Shown here piece after piece: positions 1 to 7,893 of a stretch of 43,062 nt of DNA; within the stretch, counting starts at the first letter, position 1, and each line of letters opens with the position of its first letter. The stretch spans positions 1 through 43,062 of the forward strand of contig NZ_MKIO01000032.1 of assembly GCF_001938945.1 (NCBI RefSeq). The letters are read 5' to 3'. This DNA is from Xaviernesmea rhizosphaerae (GTDB taxonomy: Bacteria; Pseudomonadota; Alphaproteobacteria; Rhizobiales; Rhizobiaceae). The notes below the pieces were generated by a model that saw only the letters and a program-made list of their open reading frames with translations, had not been told where the DNA came from and searched no databases. The position numbers were made by a program, and so were the translations under genes.

Positions 1-648
1 AATGGGCTACCGCAAACTCTCGGCTCGCCCCAGGCATCATGCCCAGGATGCCGAGGCGGCTGAGGCATTTAAAAAAACTTTTCCGCCGCAGTGGCAGAGA
101 TCGCCGCCGGTTCCTCCAAGGGCAAAGTGATCGAAATATGGTATCAGGATGAAGCCCGTGTCGGGCAAAAGAACAAGATCACCCGCCGCTGGGCCAAGCG
201 GGGATCGAGGCCATCCGCCCCCCAATGACCAGCGGACACGCTCGGCCTATATCTTCGGCGCGATCTGCCCCAGGCACGGCAAGGCCGCAGCCCTCGTCAC
301 GCCTTGGGTAGCGATACCCATGCCATGAACCAGCACCTGATCGAGATATCCCGCAACGTCGCGGACGATGGCCACGCTATCCTCATCATGGATCAGGCCG
401 GATGGCACATGTCCAACAACCTCATCGTTCCTGAAAACATTACCATCCTGCCACTGCCGCCCAAGTCACCCGAGCTGAACCCGGTCGAAAACATCTGGCT
501 GTTCATGCGGGACAACTGGCTCTCAAACCGTGTCTTCAAGTCATACGAGGAGATCGTTGACCCTTGCGGCTACGCCTGGCGAAAACTCCAGCAGCGGCCA
601 TGGAACATCATGTCCATCGGCCGACGCCAATGGACCCATGGGTTCTGA
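1..648 (+). pseudogene. IS630-family transposase remnant
   Basis: Three reading frames together spell an IS630-type DDE transposase. The N-terminal part (from MGYRKLSARPRHHAQ, near position 2) shifts frame around 81-92, shifts again near 225, and shifts a third time near 305. All three catalytic acidic positions can be found across the frames: WYQDEARVGQ near 145, IMDQAGWH near 387, and the PPKSPELNPVENIW block near 460-495. The C-terminus (MSIGRRQWTHGF) is complete, and its stop is at 646-648. With three frameshifts the protein cannot be made as one chain; IS630 members often use one programmed shift, but not three. The 5' end may continue beyond the window, and I could not place terminal inverted repeats. 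Confidence 0.85.
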
Positions 649-813
649 TCAATGAGGGTTGGTATAACTCTTCGCAAAGGAACGTTATTTGCGTTCCTGC
701 GCCCAGGATCAGGCGATATCGTGAAATCTGGAGAGGGAAAAGAAGGCTGCGGCCATCGCAACTCCGTCCCGTTTCGGGTCCTGCCGCGGCCTGCCGTTCG
801 CGCAACGGCTTTG

Positions 814-837
814 CCGTCCTCCACTTCGTTCCGGCCC
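814..837 (+). repeat. Leader repeat copy 1 (upstream of ardC)
   Basis: This 24-nt stretch recurs at 4149-4172 with one mismatch. Both copies lie 110-140 nt upstream of a plasmid accessory gene (ardC here, DUF736 there). Both are preceded by a second shared word, CGCAACGGCT (801-810 and 4073-4082). The arrangement suggests a shared promoter or leader module, but the function is not known. Confidence 0.7.
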
Positions 838-927
838 TTCGGCTGGCGCCTGCGTCGCCCGCTTGGGTGCGCGACCGTCCCTCGCCCCCGGCTTCTGGAC
901 CCCCGTGACGGGGTCGCGATCGGCGCG

Positions 928-945
928 ACCTCCGTGAACGGAGGT
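928..945 (+). promoter_or_regulatory. Hairpin enclosing the ardC ribosome-binding site
   Basis: A perfect 7-bp stem, ACCTCCG (928-934) with CGGAGGT (939-945), closes a TGAA loop. The Shine-Dalgarno sequence GGAGG (940-944), 8 nt before the ardC ATG, lies wholly in the 3' arm. A second hairpin, GACCCC/GGGGTC (898-903/910-915), lies just upstream. The pairing would hide the ribosome site, so translational control is plausible but inferred. Confidence 0.6.
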
Positions 946-952
946 TCTGGAA

Positions 953-1879
953 ATGAAGAGAAAAAGCCAAGGCGCATGCCTGGATGTTTACAGCCGCATC
1001 ACCGAAAAGATCGTCGCCGATCTTGAAAGGGGCGTTCGTCCCTGGATGCGGCCCTGGCATTGCGGACATGCTGCGGGCAGGGTGGCGAGACCGCTGCGCC
1101 ACAACGGTTTGCCCTATTCGGGGATGAACGTACTGCTTCTCTGGTCGGAGGCGGTCGCGCGAGGGTTCGCCGCACCGATCTGGATGACGTTCAAACAGGC
1201 CGTCGAACTGGGCGGCGCGGTTCGCAGGGGCGAAGCCGGAACGACGGTGGTCTTCGCCAGCCGCTTCACGAAGACCGAAAAGGACGCTCATGGCGGTGAC
1301 GTCGAGCGCGACTTCCCTTTCCTGAAGACTTACACCGCCTTCAACGTTGAGCAGATCGATGGGCTGCCGGAGCGCTATTACGGTCCCGCTGCGCCCGTCC
1401 AGAACCCGGCCGAGCGGATCGAACACGCTGACCGCTTCTTCGCCAATACCGGTGCGATGATCAGACATGGCGGTGACAAGGCCTTCTTCTCATCCGCCGG
1501 CGACTTCATCCAGATGCCTGCGTTCCAGATGTTCAGGGACGCGGCGAGCTATTATGCGACGCTCAGCCATGAGAGCTGCCACTGGGCCGGCGGCCCCAAC
1601 CGGTTGAACCGTGATCTAAGCCGCTATCATAAGGACCGATCCGAACGCGCCCGGGAGGAGCTCATTGCAGAGCTTGGCAGTTGCTTCCTTTGCGCGGATC
1701 TCGGCATCGCTCCCGAGCTTGAGCCGCGGCCGGATCATGCGAGCTACCTCGCCTCATGGGTTAAGGTTCTATCGGACGATCGTCGTGCCATCTTCCAGGC
1801 CGCAGCCCATGCGCAAAGTGCGGTCAGCTATTTGCATAATCTCCAGCCTGCTCCAGCCGGCGAAAGAGAGGCCGCCTGA
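953..1879 (+). CDS. ardC: ArdC-type antirestriction protein (DUF1738, zincin-like)
   Basis: This 308-residue protein has the two-part layout of plasmid ArdC proteins. The N-terminal ssDNA-binding segment contains the family signature DVYSRITEKIVADLERGVRPW (about residues 11-31, here with W31 and W35). The C-terminal zincin-like metallopeptidase domain has HESCHW at 206-211, an HExxH zinc site. Family members protect incoming plasmid DNA from host restriction during conjugation and act in the cytoplasm. The ATG at 953 is supported by GGAGG 8 nt upstream, and that site is folded into a hairpin. It stands upstream of several decayed plasmid genes, so it may be the only intact survivor of a leading-region operon. 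No lesion is visible. Confidence 0.9.
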   Translation: MKRKSQGACLDVYSRITEKIVADLERGVRPWMRPWHCGHAAGRVARPLRHNGLPYSGMNVLLLWSEAVARGFAAPIWMTFKQAVELGGAVRRGEAGTTVVFASRFTKTEKDAHGGDVERDFPFLKTYTAFNVEQIDGLPERYYGPAAPVQNPAERIEHADRFFANTGAMIRHGGDKAFFSSAGDFIQMPAFQMFRDAASYYATLSHESCHWAGGPNRLNRDLSRYHKDRSERAREELIAELGSCFLCADLGIAPELEPRPDHASYLASWVKVLSDDRRAIFQAAAHAQSAVSYLHNLQPAPAGEREAA

Positions 1880-1950
1880 TGACGACCTCGCTCTCCCCTC
1901 GCCCGCTGAGCCTTGCATGTTCATCGAGCAAGCGAGACGACCCGACATCC

Positions 1951-2425
1951 ATGCCCGCAATCCAGCCTTATAACGATCCGCTTTGGCAAACGCTTCGTAC
2001 CGCCGATCCTCATCGTGAAAAGGCCTAGGTCGTCTTCCTCTCCGCGACGCTCGGCTTCCGTGCAGCCAGCACCCCGATCGAGTTCTACGATGCCCGGATG
2101 GCATCCGACATTGCCGAACGCATGGAAGCCGGCAGTCTTGGAACCCGATGGCCGCGGATAAAAGCCCGCCGCCACGTAATGCCCGAAGGCGAACATCCCG
2201 GAATGCATATCGCATTGATGCCCGGCTATCGTCGCTGTTCGTTCAACGATGTCGCCCTGGCAGGTTGTCATCTCTATCTCGACGTCATGCGCCATTTCGC
2301 CGAGCTGTTCCGGGATGCGGCTATATCACCGCTGACTGATGCGCGGATCACCAAGATCAACGGTCCGGTCGGCATGATGCGCCGAGACCTGCGGACCTGG
2401 TTGCTCGGGAGCATATCTGATGATC
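1951..2425 (+). pseudogene. Decayed hypothetical gene with in-frame amber codon
   Basis: From the ATG at 1951 one frame reads MPAIQPYNDPLWQTLRTADP, meets TAG at about 2026-2028 (after REKA), and then continues open in the same frame through VVFLSATLGF, IEFYDARMASDIAERMEAG, a His/Met-rich stretch and HLYLDVMRHFAELF to about 2425. The residue pattern on both sides of the stop looks like real protein, so I read it as one gene of about 155 codons carrying a nonsense mutation. I do not recognise the family. It lies between ardC and the PAPS-reductase-like pseudogene, overlapping the start of the latter by a few bases. Confidence 0.45.
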
Positions 2426-3362
2426 CTCGATCCTTTAACAGAAGGGCAGGGCCAGGCGCCGTCCTCCATCCGACTGCGCGTGCTTCCGCTCCTCGCCGGA
2501 GCCCAGTCCACCACCCTGACGCCGTTGGCGGCGTCTGGCGAGATCGGGTCGAAGCCCGATTGCGCGATCTTCACGGATACCGGCCGGGAGTCCAAGCTCG
2601 CGTTACGATCACCTCGATCGCCTGAAGTCACCCAATGCTCTGCCGTTCCCGGTCCACATCGTCTCGGCCGGGAACATTCGCGGCAAACTGATCGACACGG
2701 CTGCTGGCCGGCGCTGGGCATCGCCCCCGGCTTTTGCAAAGCATGACGCCGGCTGGCACCGAAGCACCCGACATCGATGAAAGTGAGGATGGCAAACTGG
2801 TCGAGATCGTCACCCAGCGGACATCGACCGAGGCCACGTCCATCGGCATGATCCGCCGCGCCTGCACGACCGACGACAAGCTCGTTCCTACTTCCCGGAA
2901 AATCCGCGAACTGCTCGACCTGACGCGAAAGCGGTTTCCTGCCATTCCGGTCGTGGAGCAGTGGATGGGCATCAGTGCGGGTGAAGCGAGCCGGATAAAG
3001 CCGAGCTTCGAGGTTTGGCCGGTCAAACCCTTATCACTGATCGAGAAGCGGATGACGTAGCGCTATGGTCTGGCATGGTTGCGGCGGCACGAATATCCCG
3101 AGCCTCCGCAATCCGCCTTTATCGGCTGCCCGTTCCATGATGACATGCGTTGGAGCTTCATGTGCGGGCATGATGCCAATACGTGGGGGTCAACGCGGTC
3201 GAGATCGATCACAAGCTGCGTACCGGCCTGTGGGGCACCTGCGGCGAGATTTATCTGCACCGGTCCTGCCTGCCGCTCGATGAGGTCGATCTGTCGACAG
3301 CTGGCGACCAAGGTCGACACGATCTGTGGCCGAACAAATCCGAGGGGATGTGTGGTGTCTGA
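2420..3362 (+). pseudogene. PAPS-reductase-like (phosphoadenosine phosphosulfate reductase family) pseudogene
   Basis: Joined frames reconstruct a protein of about 310 residues of the PAPS reductase/adenine nucleotide alpha-hydrolase type often found on rhizobial mobile DNA. Frame 1 (from 2420) gives RLRVLPLLAGAQSTTL and DCAIFTDTGRESK, where the usual SLGAGVQST nucleotide loop is degraded. Frame 2 (about 2612-2775) gives YDHLDRLKSPNALPFPVHIV. Frame 3 (about 2770-3057) gives DESEDGKLVEIVTQR, IRRACTTDDKLVP and VEQWMGIS, and then meets TAG at 3058. The same frame continues as YGLAWLRRHEYPEPP and FIGCPFHDDMRW. A last shift near 3195 leads to IDHKLRTG and WPNKSEGMCGV and ends at 3362. At least three frameshifts and one nonsense codon make it nonfunctional. 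Confidence 0.75.
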
Positions 3363-4148
3363 TCATTCCTCCGAACCGGAGGTGTGGTCTCCTTCAGATT
3401 GGTCCTAAGCAACACGGCCGTTCCGGAGATTGCCGATGGATATGAAATCAAGCAGTACGTCCTGAGACACGATCCCGATTGAAGCGCGTGATGGTGCTGC
3501 AGGTTGCCCAGCTTTCAACTGGAACGGACTACCGGTTCCGTTGCAGCGTCCTGGAAAGCCCCCCTGATCCGCAGCAGTGGTTATTCCCTGGGCAGTCGAT
3601 TAAAGACGCCTAATGACGGGCTGAGAGGCTCCGCCTTCCGGGTGAGGCCGGTAGTCTCCTGAAAACCTCCCACCCCGATCAGTTCCAATTCACCAATTTC
3701 CGCCATCCTGATCGCTCGGCCACATCGCAGAATGGAAGGTGCGTTGCGCGGAGATCATGAATAGTAAGGGTCGTGGAAACGTCGTGGCCGCCATCGCTCC
3801 TGGTTCTGGTTCCTGTCGTGCCGAGTGCCGCAGTACCGCCATGACCTGAAAGTCCGGGGTGACGCGGGAAGGAAGCCGCAGGAATCCAATGGACGTCGCC
3901 ATGAAAGGCCGTGAAGACGGATCACGTCTGATTATGTCTCAGGCGGACGGTGAGATTAGCCGATGACCGCCATTTTCGACATCCTTTTCGATGCGGTCTT
4001 CATCGGGCGCGGCCACCGCGGCCTCGATTTGACATGTCTGACCGCAAACCGGCGTCGCCTCGATCGTCCTTCCGCAACGGCTGTCGGTGGCTTTCTTCCC
4101 CTGCCGGCTGCGCCGCCATTCCTCGCGGCTCAAGAAAGCCGTCTCCTA
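3363..4148. other. Stretch without a recognisable gene
   Basis: I see no credible gene between the PAPS-like pseudogene and the DUF736 leader. A perfect CCTCCG-AAC-CGGAGG hairpin lies at 3368-3382, similar to the one over the ardC ribosome site but with no start codon placed to use it. The rest has short ORFs in all frames without recognisable motifs, consistent with decayed coding DNA. Confidence 0.5.
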
Positions 4149-4172
4149 CCGTCCTCCACTGCGTTCCGGCCC
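4149..4172 (+). repeat. Leader repeat copy 2 (upstream of DUF736)
   Basis: This is the second copy of the 24-nt element at 814-837, with a single T/G difference. Here the companion word CGCAACGGCT (4073-4082) is 66 nt away instead of 3 nt, so one copy has gained or lost sequence between the two blocks. The gene start follows 88 nt after the copy ends. Confidence 0.7.
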
Positions 4173-4260
4173 AGGGGTGCGGCCCGATCGTTCGCGATCT
4201 TGTCGACAGTCATCGAGGTCGCGATGGTCGCGGCCCGAACAAATCGAAAGGATCTCGAAA

Positions 4261-4572
4261 ATGGCAGCCATCGGCGAATTCACCACCAACGGCAACACCA
4301 TCGTCGGCAACGTTCGCACCCTTACGGTCTCCATGAAGGCGCGCCTGATCCCCATCGAGCGGACTTCCCGCGACGCTCCGGACTTCCGGATCATGGCGGG
4401 TGCGGCCGAAGTCGGAGCGGGCTGGAACAAGGTCTCAGGCGATGAAGAGGCATATATCTCTGTCTCCCTCGACGACCCGAGCTTCAATGCCCCGATCAAC
4501 GCAGCGCTGTGGCCGAGCGAGAGAGAGGGCGACTACTCGCTCGTGTGGAACCGCCCGAAGCGCGAAGCCTGA
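4261..4572 (+). CDS. DUF736 family protein
   Basis: This is a 103-residue protein of the DUF736 family, which is widespread on alphaproteobacterial plasmids and integrative elements and has no proven biochemical role. It starts MAAIGEFTTNGNTIVGNVRT and carries the conserved run APDFRIMAGAAEVGAGW, then DEAYISVSLDDPSFNAPINA (one residue varied in the family) and a C-terminal YSLVWNRPKR, so the fold is complete. A longer ORF is open upstream to 4087. The ATG at 4261 is preferred because the homology begins there and AAAGGA lies 8 nt before it. A strong GC hairpin follows 11 nt after the stop. It shares a repeated leader with ardC and is probably expressed on its own. Confidence 0.9.
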   Translation: MAAIGEFTTNGNTIVGNVRTLTVSMKARLIPIERTSRDAPDFRIMAGAAEVGAGWNKVSGDEEAYISVSLDDPSFNAPINAALWPSEREGDYSLVWNRPKREA

Positions 4573-4583
4573 TAGAGACTACC

Positions 4584-4606
4584 GGCCCCGCCCGAACGGC
4601 GGGGCC
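4584..4606 (+). terminator. GC-rich hairpin after DUF736
   Basis: A perfect 9-bp stem, GGCCCCGCC (4584-4592) with GGCGGGGCC (4598-4606), closes loop CGAAC 11 nt after the DUF736 stop. No T-tract follows, so it may act as a weak terminator or as a 3' end stabiliser. Confidence 0.55.
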
Positions 4607-4807
4607 TCGCCCTCCTTGTGACGGAAAAGGAGCAGGGCATCGAGCCCTGTCCCTTTCTGGGGGCGATACGGATACGAAAGGTCTGCTCAGACCGGCCGAT
4701 TGTACAATGGCGAAAGATCGGCCTCAAGGACGAGCAGTCCCCCCAATTTTCAGCCATCCCCCCTTCGGGCGGCGTCAGAAAATCGGCTCCCCCACTCGCC
4801 GCCTCCA

Positions 4808-4835
4808 GCGGTCGCGTTCCGCGATCCTTGACCCC
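4808..4835 (+). repeat. Second leader repeat, copy 1
   Basis: This 28-nt core recurs at 5811-5838 with two transitions, and weaker similarity extends about 12 nt upstream. Each copy precedes a small ORF (starts at 4892 and 5890) by 50-60 nt. It probably marks a duplicated promoter or leader. Its function is unknown. Confidence 0.65.
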
Positions 4836-4891
4836 TCACCCCCACCATCGCCGGGATCATCATCTTTCTCATGCATCAGGAGATGACGACG

Positions 4892-5041
4892 ATGACGATC
4901 GAACAGCACATTGAGGAACTGCGCGCTGAGCTGAAGAATGCCGTGGACGCTGCAGAGCGCCGCAAGGTCATGGCCGAGTTGGAACTTGCACAAGCCGAAC
5001 TCGCCGTGCTGTTGGCGGAGGACGTCAACCCGCCCATCTGA
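4892..5041 (+). CDS. Small conserved-looking plasmid protein (49 aa)
   Basis: The reading frame MTIEQHIEELRAELKNAVDA continues through ERRKVMAELELAQAEL and ends VNPPI. It is rich in Glu, Ala and Leu with heptad-like spacing, which predicts one long amphipathic helix or short coiled coil. ATG codons at 4871 and 4883 are in frame. I chose 4892 because AGGAG (4878-4882) sits 9 nt upstream of it. From memory, similar short proteins occur near DUF736 genes on rhizobial plasmids, but I cannot confirm this. No function can be assigned. It shares a 28-nt leader element with the ORF at 5890. Confidence 0.65.
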   Translation: MTIEQHIEELRAELKNAVDAAERRKVMAELELAQAELAVLLAEDVNPPI

Positions 5042-5243
5042 CAGGGAATGTCGCATTGTGAGCCCGCACCCCGGATCGACCGACGAAGCGGGCTTGCATC
5101 AGCAATAGGTCAAATGGCTGCAAGCGGTTCAACGATAAAATGCCAGACCTTCACTGACCAGGGACGGCAGGCTGGATCACCATCACAATGAACAATGCGA
5201 CCGGCAACACGGTGCGTCTGGGATCGTTCTGGCATTCCTTAGT
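5042..5243. other. Short gap, no gene seen
   Basis: About 200 nt separate the small gene from the convergent WGR gene. I see no ORF with a credible start and no strong terminator. Confidence 0.4.
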
Positions 5244-5498
5244 TCAGAATACGGTGACCCTGGGGCGGTAGCCTCGTCGACGCTTTTGCCGTAGCAGGTC
5301 AAGGAAAAGCCTTACCGCTTCCTCCTCGCGACCGAAATGGTGCTCCATCCTCTGACCGTTCGACCCAATCCGCCCCCATGTGCGCACAAGGCAGGCCTCG
5401 CCGAACAACGTCTTCTCCACGGACATTGCGTAAAACCGCGCCATGTTCTTCTCAGCGTCAATTCTTTCGATACAGATGCGATAGGGCTGGATGGTCAT
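5244..5498 (-). CDS. WGR domain protein
   Basis: This 84-residue protein consists of one WGR domain. The signature TWGRIGSNGQ is at about residues 40-49, followed by HHFGREEEAVRLFLDLLRQKRRRGY, the usual end of the domain. In larger proteins such as PARPs the WGR module binds nucleic acid ends, but stand-alone versions on alphaproteobacterial plasmids have no known role. The frame is open upstream to 5756. The start at 5498 (MTIQPYRICIERID) is chosen because domain homology begins there. It is the only minus-strand gene in this block and appears monocistronic. Confidence 0.85.
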   Translation of the reverse strand: MTIQPYRICIERIDAEKNMARFYAMSVEKTLFGEACLVRTWGRIGSNGQRMEHHFGREEEAVRLFLDLLRQKRRRGYRPRVTVF

Positions 5499-5810
5499 AA
5501 GCGCAGATTCGTTCCTGCAACCCATTCCGTCCAACGACAAATTTGAATCTGTAAGGCTATAACGATTCATTGGCGTGAAGCATCGGGCGGGCGACCTGAT
5601 GGCTGAGCCGCCGCAGTCCATTCGCAGCGCCTGCGTGCGCTCACGAAGCCGCCGTCCAAAGTCTTCGCCTTCAGTCACGATCCCGGCCGCAAATGATCGA
5701 GGCTGGAGCGACCGGCCTCGATCATTCGCGGCCGGGATCTCTCTTTGACGTCCCATGATGTACCCGCGGCTCCAGCGTCAAGGACGAGCCGACCTCACTG
5801 GCCGCCGCAG

Positions 5811-5838
5811 GCGGTCGCGTTCCGTGATCCTTGATCCC
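5811..5838 (+). repeat. Second leader repeat, copy 2
   Basis: This is a copy of the 28-nt core at 4808-4835 with two transitions. It lies 51 nt before the ATG at 5890. The flanking words CAAGGACGAGC (near 4724 and 5779) are also shared, so a longer leader was probably duplicated and has since diverged. Confidence 0.65.
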
Positions 5839-5889
5839 CCACGTTTTCGGTTCGGGATCCTACCGTCAGAAGGACGAAAAGATTTTTTG

Positions 5890-6069
5890 ATGACTCGGGA
5901 CAACACCCTTTTGCTGATGGTGAAGCTCTCCGGCCTCAAACTGCTCGTCCGGATCACCAGGCTCAGCTGGGATACCGATCTAGTCCGTAACGTCCATGAT
6001 GTTGTCACGGCGGTCCTTCATGCCTTCCGCATAGACCTTGAGGCGCTGGTCGGAACCTTTGCTGGATAG
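5890..6069 (+). CDS. Hypothetical small protein
   Basis: From the ATG at 5890 a 59-residue frame reads MTRDNTLLLMVKLSGLKLLV and ends ALVGTFAG. I do not recognise it. Its only support is the repeated leader 51 nt upstream, shared with the small gene at 4892. No good ribosome site is visible (TTTTTTG precedes the ATG), so it may be a decayed gene or not a gene. Confidence 0.25.
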   Translation: MTRDNTLLLMVKLSGLKLLVRITRLSWDTDLVRNVHDVVTAVLHAFRIDLEALVGTFAG

Positions 6070-6092
6070 GACCGGATGCATCTGATGATCCC

Positions 6093-6380
6093 ATGAACGA
6101 ATTGTGCGCAAGAGGTGTCGATCTGCACAGCTATTGGCTCGACAAAGGTCAACCTTGAGCCGTTAGCGGATGCCTGCATGTCGTTAACGTCGGGGATTGC
6201 CGCACTGCGGACACGCACGATCTCGAACGTCATGGCTCATGGTACCGAGTGCGCGTGGTTGCCGAGCCCGAACTGTGAGGCTTGGCTCCTATCCTCGATC
6301 AACTGGCTGACGAAGCGGGACTGATCCGGCCGACTATCATCATCTATTACCTGCCGGATGCCGGTGTAAATCCATCCTAA
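6093..6380 (+). pseudogene. Putative decayed gene with two in-frame TGA codons
   Basis: A single frame from the ATG at 6093 to TAA at 6378-6380 gives a 95-codon protein-like sequence. It includes GVDLHSYWLDKGQP, then TGA, then VVNVGDCRTADTHDLERHG and WYRVRVVAEPEL, then a second TGA, then LDQLADEAGLIRPTIIIYYLP. The composition looks like genuine protein on both sides of each stop, and the two stops are the only lesions. The family is not recognised. It could instead be chance openness in GC-rich DNA. Confidence 0.3.
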
Positions 6381-6675
6381 ACTGCGACTATTGGATCCGT
6401 ATGCTGCGATCCCTCGGTGACGGCTGGATCAAGGACGGCGGCCACAGCGCCCTGCGATGACGGAATCGATTCTATCCGATTCCTGCGAAGACACATTTCC
6501 TCCGAATATCGATCGGCGAGAATTGTCAGCTGACAATCCCTGCAAGCCTTTGAAAAATCACGATATCGCCTAGAACGCAAAGTCGCTAAGACGCATTAAC
6601 TAAAAATAGCTTGACGAGCCTACGCGCATGATCATCATTCACGCAAAATACCACGAATTTTTAGGATTGGCGTGA
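6381..6675. other. repABC upstream region
   Basis: These 295 nt before repA hold a parS-like palindrome (6522-6537), a TTGACG -35-like hexamer at 6611-6616, and an inverted repeat reaching the repA start codon (6637-6677). No gene is seen. Confidence 0.5.
6522..6537. other. Putative parS centromere site 1
   Basis: ATTGTCAGCTGACAAT is a perfect 16-bp palindrome. It fits the pattern of repABC parS sites (GTTNNNNGCNNNNAAC) except at the outermost base pair. A longer version lies just after repB (8888-8907). RepB presumably binds both. Confidence 0.75.
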
Positions 6676-6677
6676 AT
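6637..6677. promoter_or_regulatory. Inverted repeat over the repA translation start
   Basis: The 8-bp arms ATTCACGC (6637-6644) and GCGTGAAT (6670-6677) flank 25 nt. The right arm overlaps the repA ATG (6676-6678). The repeat could be a RepA/RepB operator for operon autoregulation or, as RNA, a fold masking the weak repA ribosome site. Both readings are inferred. Confidence 0.45.
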
Positions 6678-7893
6678 GGCGAACAGGGCGGCAATTTCTG
6701 CAAAACTGGGACATAGCAATCGCGTTTCGATCGACGAAACGATTGGAACGGACTCTGCTGTCTTGAGTTCGAAGCTGCAAGAGCTGTTTGAGCGCTTATT
6801 CTCTCCAAGCTCTAAAAAGTCACTCCGGCGGTTCAGCAGCGGCGAGACCGCAAAGCTTCTCGGCGTCACAGACAGCTATGTCAGGCATATCGCCGCCCAG
6901 GAAGATGCGGTCACCTCAGAGAAGACAGCGTCGGGCAAGAGAACATTCGCGCTGCACGAGGTGCATACGATCAGGCAAATCCTCGGGCGGACGAAGCCCA
7001 CTTACCTGCCTAATCGTCGGGAGCATGACCACTTACAAGTCATCGCTGTCACGAACTTCAAGGGCGGCTCAGGCAAGACGACGACCGCAATCCATCTCGC
7101 GCAGTTTTTGGCGTTGCGCGGTTATCGCGTGCTCGCAGTAGACTTGGATCCGCAGGCATCGATGTCGGCAATGCTAGGCTTTCAGCCGGAATTCGATGTC
7201 GACGAAAATCAGACGCTCTATGGGGCTATCCGATATGACGCGCATCGACGGCCCGTCTCAGAGATCGTCAGGAAGACGTATTTCGCAGGCTTGGATCTGA
7301 TCCCCGGTAATTTGGAGCTTCACGAGTTCGAGCACGACACGCCGCGTGCTCTAGCGTCACGAGATGCTGACGATACCGATATGTTCTTCATGCGTGTCAG
7401 TTCGGCGCTGATGGAGGTGCAGGACAGTTATGATGTCGTCGTAATCGATTGCCCTCCGACGCTTGGGTTTCTCACCTTATCGGCACTCTGTGCCGCCACG
7501 GCCGTGCTGATCACTGTCCATCCGCAGATGTTGGACGTCGCTTCCATGAACCAATTCCTGTCGATGACAGCCGATCTTTTGAACGTTGTGAGGGAGGCAG
7601 GCGGGAACCTCGACTATGACTGGATGCGATATCTCGTCACACGCTATGAGCCGAATGATGGGCCGCAGGCGCAAATTGTCGCTTTTCTCAGGAGTATTTT
7701 TGGTGAACGCGTCCTGACATCGATGATGGTGAAATCGACCGCTGTTTCGGACGCTGGCCTTTCAAAGCAGACGATCTACGAGGCAGGCCGAGAAACGATG
7801 AACCGGCAAACCTACGATAGAGCCGTCGAGGCGATGGACAGTGTCAATGCTGAGGTCGAAGCATTGGTGCGCAATGCGTGGAGTAGAGCATGA
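6676..7893 (+). CDS. repA: RepA, ParA-type partition ATPase of repABC
   Basis: This 405-residue RepA is of normal length. An N-terminal region of about 115 residues has a helix-turn-helix-like stretch (SGETAKLLGVTDSYVRHIA, about 55-73). The deviant Walker A motif KGGSGKT is at 129-135, DLDPQASMS follows at about 155, and the Walker B-like VVVIDCPPTLGF lies near residue 255. Together with RepB and parS it segregates plasmid copies and represses the repABC promoter. It is the first gene of repABC, and its stop overlaps the repB start by 4 nt (ATGA). A parS-like palindrome lies 139 nt upstream, and an inverted repeat overlaps its start codon. Confidence 0.95.
   Translation: MANRAAISAKLGHSNRVSIDETIGTDSAVLSSKLQELFERLFSPSSKKSLRRFSSGETAKLLGVTDSYVRHIAAQEDAVTSEKTASGKRTFALHEVHTIRQILGRTKPTYLPNRREHDHLQVIAVTNFKGGSGKTTTAIHLAQFLALRGYRVLAVDLDPQASMSAMLGFQPEFDVDENQTLYGAIRYDAHRRPVSEIVRKTYFAGLDLIPGNLELHEFEHDTPRALASRDADDTDMFFMRVSSALMEVQDSYDVVVIDCPPTLGFLTLSALCAATAVLITVHPQMLDVASMNQFLSMTADLLNVVREAGGNLDYDWMRYLVTRYEPNDGPQAQIVAFLRSIFGERVLTSMMVKSTAVSDAGLSKQTIYEAGRETMNRQTYDRAVEAMDSVNAEVEALVRNAWSRA

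Noticed and set aside
6093..6380. Two in-frame TGA codons read as selenocysteine
   Set aside because: No SECIS-like hairpin follows either codon and the family is unknown, so decay is simpler.
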